Virus record (IMG/VR): IMGVR_UViG_3300027797_000172
Coordinates: 1 to 21,170 of that record
Length of the DNA: 21,170 nucleotides
From: a virus
Strand: one strand, 5' to 3'
This document shows, piece by piece, positions 14,944 to 21,170 of the stretch. The notes under the pieces were generated by a model. That model ran no database searches. It had not been told where the DNA came from and was given only the letters and a program-made list of their open reading frames with translations. The translations under genes and the position numbers were made by a program. Numbering within the stretch: position 1 is the stretch's first letter; each line of letters starts with the position of its first letter.

Positions 14944-17900
14944 AAATGAAAATGTATTAGTTGAATTTGATTATCAAAACATTGTGTTGGTTGACCCAAA
15001 CAAGGTTATTGATAGCGAAGGAAACGTTAAAGAAAGATTACTGAAACACGAAAACCTTGTGTATTATGCTAATTTAGAATGTAATCTATTCCCAAGAACA
15101 AGACTATCAGTAGGAACTAACGGTTATTATGAGAATAAAACTGTGTCAATTGCCGCGATTAATTTCCTAAAACCTGGAAATAAAACATTTTTAGATAATA
15201 GTTACTTAGATGAAATAACGGGATTTAACTCAGTTCAAGGACAGGGTGCGAATCAAATAATTGAAACCAAAAATCAAATAGTAAAGAAAGATAAGTCAAG
15301 TGAATCTTACCTATCTCAGTCAGTTGGAAATGCCGTAGACAATAACCTATTACTAATCAGTGATATTACCATCAATACTCCTTTAAATTTAACTCCTACA
15401 GTTACAATTAAGATGGAGGATATTAGAGGTAGAGCTTTGTTTGAACAAGGTGAAAACTCACCATATTCGGTATTTTTTAATTACCCATATCCATTATTTT
15501 ATTTAACAGTTAAAGGATATCTTGGTAAAGCCGTTAAATATCAATTAGCTTTAAAAACATTCAACGCAAGGTTTGACACCGCAAGTGGTAACTTTAAAAT
15601 TGAAACGGTTTTTATGGCTTACAAATATAATGTCTTAACTAATTTAAGTATGGAATATGTTAAGGCGGTTCCATATATGTATAAGTCAAAATATACGTTA
15701 GGACCAACGGGTAATGCAGGATTACAATCAGCCCAAAACCAAGTAGGTTCAACAACCCAAGACGTTACCCCTAAAGATGTTTATCGAGGATTTGAAAAAA
15801 TTAAAGAGGTTTACTCCGAATACAAAGCGAAAGGTCTTGTTTCTGAAGATTTCCCTGAAATAACAATACAAGAGTTAGTTGTTAGACTTGAGACTCTTGA
15901 AAAAAACATTTCGGATATGTTCACTAAAGCCGATATGACCCCAATTACTGACGCCGAAAATTATCGAAATAATTTACTTGAATACGAGAAAGAAGTTTAT
16001 TTTGCAAGAGGTAATTCTTGGTTTTACAAATATATGGATACTGAGAGTTTCTTTATTGACAAAACTACAGGTTTAAAAATGTACACGTTTAATAAATCAA
16101 CTATTGATGCTAAAAAGAAGTTAGTCAGTATTACTGACCTTAAGGATGGTATAATTCCAAAATGGAATAAAGTGTTAAACGAAAATAAAACATTTGGGAT
16201 TAATGGGGTTTATAAGGTTGAAGGTGTTGAAACAAGTTCAGAAATTCACAACCCAGTTACCTTTCAAAAGTTTTTAATTGATGCGAATGAAGAGGATATT
16301 AATTGGGATGAAACTTATAGACAAAGAACAGGTAAAGAGGCTACGGAAATCGGAGTTGCGAATTTAAAAGCGGAATCTTTTAAAAAAGTATTAAGTTCCA
16401 TTAGTTTAGACAGTGAACGACCTCAATACAATTGGTTTGTATTTGAAGGACCTGGTAGGTTTGTTAACAGTGTTCAAATTATGGAAAACACCGCTAATTC
16501 CAAAACTGAGGAAATTCAAGATAAATTATCAAGTGTTTTATCTAAAAGTTTAGCGGACCCAAAAAGTGGTTTAGGGTTTAAACCGACATTAAAAAATGTA
16601 ATCGCGGTATTATTGGCAAGTAGTGAAGCTTTCCTACGAATAATGTGTGATACACATCAAAACTCTTGGAACCAAAGAAAAAATAAATATAGAGTTGGAG
16701 CGGTTTTAGGTAACGATAAGTCTGCGGTGTCTACAGACGCTAAACAATCCGTAACTACGGCAGACGGAAATCTAATTCCTGTATATCCTTGGCCACAATA
16801 TTTTGTTGAGACTAATAACGATAAAGGAGAAAAATTTGAAATTGCTTATCCTGGCGACCCTAAACATATTTCTAAAACTAAAGGTTATTTATATGATGTT
16901 TGGCCTGAAATTGAATTTGTTGAGGAGTTTATTAAAGGTAAAACAGTAACAATTCCATCTGGAAGTGGAGATAGTGGTTCGAATTCTGCGGGAGTGGTTA
17001 ATCGAGTTTCATTTAATGCTATCGACTTCCCAACTACAAATATATTATTTGCTAACAAACAGGAAGCAAAATTTATGTATGAGATATGGGAAAGAGTCTT
17101 CCTACCCGCAAATTATCAAAGATTTATGAGACCAAATGCGGAAAACGAAATTTTGGATGTTCTTGCTGAGTCCGAGTTTATTAATATTAGTCAATCGATA
17201 TTAGATAGTGCCCCGTTTTTAATTCAGAAATTAAAACAATATGGATTTAATTCTTCAAATTATCTTCCTTTCTTAGCTAGTATCTCCAATGATGGTATTG
17301 GAGAAAGTTGGCAGAAATATATAAGAGATGAATTTGTTACAAATTATATTCAACAAGAGGTTAATAATGATTTTACAATCCTTGATAGTACAGTTGTTAC
17401 TTCAGGAGTTAATAACATTAACTCACAACCTAAAACTATTAATAAACTTAAAGATTATTTAAAAAGTAATGTGACCAACGACCCTAATTTTTTAGACACA
17501 ATACCGTTTAATGTAAGCGGTTGGTATTCTAAAAATTTGGCGAACGGTAAATCGGCTAGTGCTCTTAGAGACACTTATAATACAAGTAAGGTTTATGTAC
17601 TAAATGAAGATAAGAAAATGGTTTCTAACTTTAATAGTTTAACCACATCTAGAGATAATCGACCTATAACTAGTTTTAATTACTTATCTCCTAAGATTCC
17701 AACGCAAGACGGGTTAGGGTTAAAAAGTTTTTATTCGGAAAGAGCTGGGGATAGTTTTGCAAGTAAACAACAAGTTACGGAAGGACAAATCAATTATGTT
17801 AATTATAGTGGAAATGTTGGAGTACAACAAACTACATCTATGTTAAACACCCCAATGTTTGTTAATTCAGTATTACAAGGTGTTGATAATTGGTTATCGG

Positions 17901-20900
17901 GTAACACCTATCCATATGTTAATGCGTCTTATTTATTACTTAACAGTTTACCTATCGGAACTCTTAGAGAAAAATACAAATCATATGACAATGGAGTTAC
18001 AACAGATTTAGATTATATTTTTGCAGTATTTAAAAAGTTTGGGGCAATTCATAAAATACCTTATGCTTGGATTCTTAAATATGGTTCAATTTGGCATAGA
18101 TATAAAAAATATATTGAAGATGGTGTTGATATTTTGGATACTGTTTGGAATGATTTTGACGCCGCGAAATATTATGACCCGATTGTGAATGACCCTGAGA
18201 GGACATACACTTTAACACTTCCAGGCCAGACAACAACAACCGATATTGTTATGGAATCTGTGACACCTGTTGTTGGCGGAACTGTAACACAATTAAACGT
18301 AGGATTTTACCCTAAATTGATTGATAAATATAATCTATTTTATAGAGGTTATAATTTATTTGGTACGGGGTATACTAATACTGATATTCAAACCCAATTA
18401 AGTAACACTACAAGTGGATTCACTTTAACTCCAATTTCTGAGGCGATAATAAATAAATACTCAGGATATAACGAGTCAGATTTAACTGATATTTTATCGG
18501 TAAAACCTTGGAACTGTACGTTAATTGATAAAAAAAATCAAAAGGAATATATTATACCATCGTTTGGTAGTGTGGTAAACCAAGTAGAATCTGAATGTTT
18601 TAATAATAATCAAAAATTAATTATTAATGTTAAATCAAACCCTGCGGTTTATAATGGGTCTGTTAGAAGTTTTTGGGCGTTACCTAACTATGGTTATTTC
18701 GACTTATTCGAAATAGATAAACCAGAACCAACACAACATTTAAAAACTATTTTAAGTGGTAGTCCTGAACAATTAGCCTTCTCACTTGGAAAGTATACCG
18801 CTTACACCTCAAATGAGGAGATGTTATCTGTTTTTAACAAAGATATTTTAGATTCTTTAGAAAATGAATTTTTAAAGTTTTCAAAATCAATGTATGAGTA
18901 TCAAACGCAACAAGTTGGAGATTTAGTAACAACAAGAGTTCAAATCGATACATTATATCTTGACCCTAACGGTATTAATAAGAATTTCCAAATCTTATTA
19001 AAAAATATGATGTCTGTTGATATTGTAACTCCTACCGCAACTAACTCTGCGGGACAAACTAATAGATTAAAAGAGAATCAATTTGCTCAGATTAATAATA
19101 CTTTAAAAAGTTTCTTAGAATTTGATGTTATTTTAAAATACGGAAACCCTGGAGATTATAATAGACGACTTTTTGATAGTTATGCCAATAACGTGTTTAT
19201 TGAGGATAAGATTGCGTTTAATTATTATGTTGAGGGGTCATTACCTAAGTCAGGGATTACAGGAACAACTCTTGCGGTTTACAAATCATCACACCCTGAG
19301 ACTTGGAAAGCGTTAGAAACACACGTCGGATTCTCAACAGAACCTGGACTTGTGTATACCAGTAACGGAAGTTTTATTACTGATTTCTTTATTGATATGA
19401 ATATTGAATTTATTCCTGAGTCCGTCATCGCTTTGGCTCCACTAATTAAAATTTATGCAACTCAAAAGAAAATTGACCCAACTATGAATAGAGGTAAGTT
19501 CATTGGGTTATTAACCACATATGTTAACGAAAATAAAAAATTTAGTGATGAATTATTGAACTCTGTTTTTCAAAAAGTTAGATTTGGGTTACCTGATATT
19601 GAGGAGATTAAAGACACTAAGATGGATACCGCATTACAGGGTACTCAAACTAAAGTAGAACTTTGGGAGAACTTTAAAGCCTTGAACGATACTTGGATTG
19701 CGGGTTATGATTATACACAAACAACATTCTTAGAAGATGTTCTTTTATTGGATAGGGCAAATAGAAATATTGCGGATGAGGTATTGATTGACCCTAAAAA
19801 AGTTAGGGATTTGTTTAAAAATATTAATCCTAGTGCGTCTGTTTATTTTTATTTAGAATCGTTATTAGATATACATCACTTTATATGTATGATGCACCCT
19901 GCGTATGTTAATTATTATAATGTTCAGGAAGTTCAAAAGAATGCAATTCCAAAAGTTGAGGGAACATTAGAATTTGGTAATACCTTATTTGGTACATATT
20001 TGAATGTTGATACAAGAGCCGCATCACCTAAATTAGTTTGTGTTTATGCCGCAGAACCAAGTAAACATTTAGAAACTGATAAGAACGAAAATAATAAGTT
20101 TAAGTCTGACTCTTTTGATTTACGAAGAAGTAGTGATAACCCTCTTACGGATAAGTTAGACGGTAAAGAAGATTGGGCATTATCGAATAGGGTTGTAGGA
20201 TTTAATGTGGATATTGGAACTAGAAATCAAAATATCTTTTACTATTTTGACGTATCACAGGATTCGGGTAAACAAACTTCAGAATCGTTACTACAAATGG
20301 ATAATTTAATTAACCAATCCAACGGTAAAGAAACTGCAACTCAGAACGTATCATTATGGAATTACTATAAGAGTAGGTCATATCAATGTAGAGTTAATAT
20401 GTTGGGTAACGTAATGATACAACCAACAATGTACTTTAATGTTAGACACGTGCCAATGTTTAACGGTCCTTATTATATTTTGGATGTTAATCATAGTATA
20501 TCGCCAGGTAGATTTGAAACTACCTTTACAGGAATTAGACAACAAATTTTCGCATTACCTAAATTGGAAAGTTATATACAAACACTTACTAAAAGATTAT
20601 TCGTTGAATTGTATAAAGATTTAAAACAAAAAGTTAATACAAACGCTAAGGATAATCCTACAACTAATAATAATCCAAATGCGGTTGTTACTACCTCAAC
20701 TACACAACCCCCAAGTAATAATAACTCAACGATTGTTAGTGCGGGTAAAACAGATGATTCACAAAACTGTTCGGCGAAGTTGGATGGTAATTATTCAAAA
20801 TTTATTCCTACAGATGCTAAACAAACTTCATTAAGTCCTAAACAAGTTGTTGATGGTTTAAATAATATAATTAGGGATGTTAGTGATTTAGATAGTGTTA

Positions 20901-21170
20901 AATTAATATCTTTTGCAACAATTTATATTGAATCATATAAAGACAATCAGTTTGTTACCTTTAACAATAACTTTGTTGGGGCCAAATTAAATTATAATTG
21001 GCCTGGTGAATTACCTAAATTTTTCACACCAAATAGTTATCTTTGTGTTATGGCTAAAGATGGTTATTCATACCCCTATGCGGAATTTAGTGATATGAAT
21101 AACGTGTATGGATTACTAATGGCAAAATGGGGACCTGTTGCATCGGAATATAAACCTACCGCAGAAGACA
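14933..21170 (+). CDS. Giant baseplate hub-like protein with terminal peptidoglycan-hydrolase-like domain, 3'-partial
   Basis: From ATG at 14933 the frame is open to the window end: 2079 full codons and no stop. The start overlaps the previous gene by 11 bp. The N-terminus contains NLVYYANLECNLFPRTRLSVG (about 41-61), a motif I associate with large-phage baseplate proteins. Most of the middle (about 100-1800) has no recognisable family. Near residues 1843-1870 lies GPYYILDVNHSISPGRFETT, then FTGIRQQIF, resembling the end of tail hub proteins of the gpD/gp27 type. An Asn/Thr/Pro-rich linker (about 1901-1945) leads to a domain with ATIYIES (E2000 a candidate acid), NNNFVGAKLNYNW and YPYAEFSDMNNVYGLLMAKW. 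This pattern resembles glucosaminidase or muramidase-type hydrolases. It would be a fusion of hub and cell-wall-cutting functions that T4 splits between gp27 and gp5. The domain assignment is inference, and the C-terminus is not seen. Confidence 0.75.
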   Translation, partial: MVDKNENVLVEFDYQNIVLVDPNKVIDSEGNVKERLLKHENLVYYANLECNLFPRTRLSVGTNGYYENKTVSIAAINFLKPGNKTFLDNSYLDEITGFNSVQGQGANQIIETKNQIVKKDKSSESYLSQSVGNAVDNNLLLISDITINTPLNLTPTVTIKMEDIRGRALFEQGENSPYSVFFNYPYPLFYLTVKGYLGKAVKYQLALKTFNARFDTASGNFKIETVFMAYKYNVLTNLSMEYVKAVPYMYKSKYTLGPTGNAGLQSAQNQVGSTTQDVTPKDVYRGFEKIKEVYSEYKAKGLVSEDFPEITIQELVVRLETLEKNISDMFTKADMTPITDAENYRNNLLEYEKEVYFARGNSWFYKYMDTESFFIDKTTGLKMYTFNKSTIDAKKKLVSITDLKDGIIPKWNKVLNENKTFGINGVYKVEGVETSSEIHNPVTFQKFLIDANEEDINWDETYRQRTGKEATEIGVANLKAESFKKVLSSISLDSERPQYNWFVFEGPGRFVNSVQIMENTANSKTEEIQDKLSSVLSKSLADPKSGLGFKPTLKNVIAVLLASSEAFLRIMCDTHQNSWNQRKNKYRVGAVLGNDKSAVSTDAKQSVTTADGNLIPVYPWPQYFVETNNDKGEKFEIAYPGDPKHISKTKGYLYDVWPEIEFVEEFIKGKTVTIPSGSGDSGSNSAGVVNRVSFNAIDFPTTNILFANKQEAKFMYEIWERVFLPANYQRFMRPNAENEILDVLAESEFINISQSILDSAPFLIQKLKQYGFNSSNYLPFLASISNDGIGESWQKYIRDEFVTNYIQQEVNNDFTILDSTVVTSGVNNINSQPKTINKLKDYLKSNVTNDPNFLDTIPFNVSGWYSKNLANGKSASALRDTYNTSKVYVLNEDKKMVSNFNSLTTSRDNRPITSFNYLSPKIPTQDGLGLKSFYSERAGDSFASKQQVTEGQINYVNYSGNVGVQQTTSMLNTPMFVNSVLQGVDNWLSGNTYPYVNASYLLLNSLPIGTLREKYKSYDNGVTTDLDYIFAVFKKFGAIHKIPYAWILKYGSIWHRYKKYIEDGVDILDTVWNDFDAAKYYDPIVNDPERTYTLTLPGQTTTTDIVMESVTPVVGGTVTQLNVGFYPKLIDKYNLFYRGYNLFGTGYTNTDIQTQLSNTTSGFTLTPISEAIINKYSGYNESDLTDILSVKPWNCTLIDKKNQKEYIIPSFGSVVNQVESECFNNNQKLIINVKSNPAVYNGSVRSFWALPNYGYFDLFEIDKPEPTQHLKTILSGSPEQLAFSLGKYTAYTSNEEMLSVFNKDILDSLENEFLKFSKSMYEYQTQQVGDLVTTRVQIDTLYLDPNGINKNFQILLKNMMSVDIVTPTATNSAGQTNRLKENQFAQINNTLKSFLEFDVILKYGNPGDYNRRLFDSYANNVFIEDKIAFNYYVEGSLPKSGITGTTLAVYKSSHPETWKALETHVGFSTEPGLVYTSNGSFITDFFIDMNIEFIPESVIALAPLIKIYATQKKIDPTMNRGKFIGLLTTYVNENKKFSDELLNSVFQKVRFGLPDIEEIKDTKMDTALQGTQTKVELWENFKALNDTWIAGYDYTQTTFLEDVLLLDRANRNIADEVLIDPKKVRDLFKNINPSASVYFYLESLLDIHHFICMMHPAYVNYYNVQEVQKNAIPKVEGTLEFGNTLFGTYLNVDTRAASPKLVCVYAAEPSKHLETDKNENNKFKSDSFDLRRSSDNPLTDKLDGKEDWALSNRVVGFNVDIGTRNQNIFYYFDVSQDSGKQTSESLLQMDNLINQSNGKETATQNVSLWNYYKSRSYQCRVNMLGNVMIQPTMYFNVRHVPMFNGPYYILDVNHSISPGRFETTFTGIRQQIFALPKLESYIQTLTKRLFVELYKDLKQKVNTNAKDNPTTNNNPNAVVTTSTTQPPSNNNSTIVSAGKTDDSQNCSAKLDGNYSKFIPTDAKQTSLSPKQVVDGLNNIIRDVSDLDSVKLISFATIYIESYKDNQFVTFNNNFVGAKLNYNWPGELPKFFTPNSYLCVMAKDGYSYPYAEFSDMNNVYGLLMAKWGPVASEYKPTAED

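Noticed and set aside
20439-20624. 61-residue plus-strand open frame
   Set aside because: Overlaps the hub-like segment of the giant final gene in a different frame and shows no family pattern.
1-21170. Stop-codon reassignment (TAG or TGA read as sense)
   Set aside because: All large genes are open under the standard bacterial code and end in TAA; no in-frame TAG or TGA needs recoding.

Overview
The window looks like part of the tail module of a large contractile-tailed (myovirus-type) phage genome, or of a prophage. The main evidence is a T4 gp18-type sheath gene and a gp19-type tube gene, followed by a gp26/gp51-type assembly protein, a tape-measure-like protein, very large baseplate proteins and a LysM-like wedge protein. 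The DNA is clearly AT-rich. Every complete plus-strand gene, and the small minus-strand gene, ends in TAA. Starts are preceded by A/T-rich leaders with no convincing Shine-Dalgarno sequence, which fits a Bacteroidetes host. The host is an inference, not shown by the sequence.

Layout. Positions 2-649: the 3' part of a virion (neck or tail-completion) gene whose start lies upstream of the window. Positions 646-810, minus strand: a 54-residue ribbon-helix-helix-type gene that shares a TTAA double stop with the first gene and has a perfect tandem 11-bp repeat in front of it. Positions 811-935: a divergent control region. Positions 936-4289: an unusually long sheath gene with a Thr-rich insertion. 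Positions 4343-5158: a HAD-family hydrolase placed between sheath and tube. Positions 5306-5794: the tail tube gene, then a strong intrinsic terminator that runs up to the start codon of the next gene. Positions 5877-6632: a gp26/gp51-type assembly protein, which appears to continue in a second frame to 6777. Positions 6806-8869: the probable tape measure. Positions 8927-14620: a 1897-residue baseplate protein with five 58-residue repeats and an OmpA-like domain. Positions 14620-14943: a gp53/LysM-like protein. From 14933 to beyond the window end: a giant open reading frame of at least 2079 residues with a hub-like segment and a probable peptidoglycan-hydrolase domain.

How the parts fit. Sheath and tube form the contractile shaft, the tape measure sets its length, and the chaperone-like gene just upstream would help polymerise tube on tape measure. 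The two giant proteins and the gp53-like protein would build the baseplate and hub, with peptidoglycan binding (OmpA-like, LysM-like) and cleavage (terminal domain) functions. The last three genes overlap by 1 and 11 nt and look translationally coupled.

Most notable points: a probable programmed +1 or -2 frameshift at a T6 run (6612-6617) producing a long form of the assembly protein; the small antisense regulator gene with an operator-like tandem repeat; the OmpA-like domain in a baseplate protein; and the fusion-like giant hub. No tRNA, rRNA, CRISPR array, transposase or integrase was seen. No stretch over 300 bases lacks a gene.
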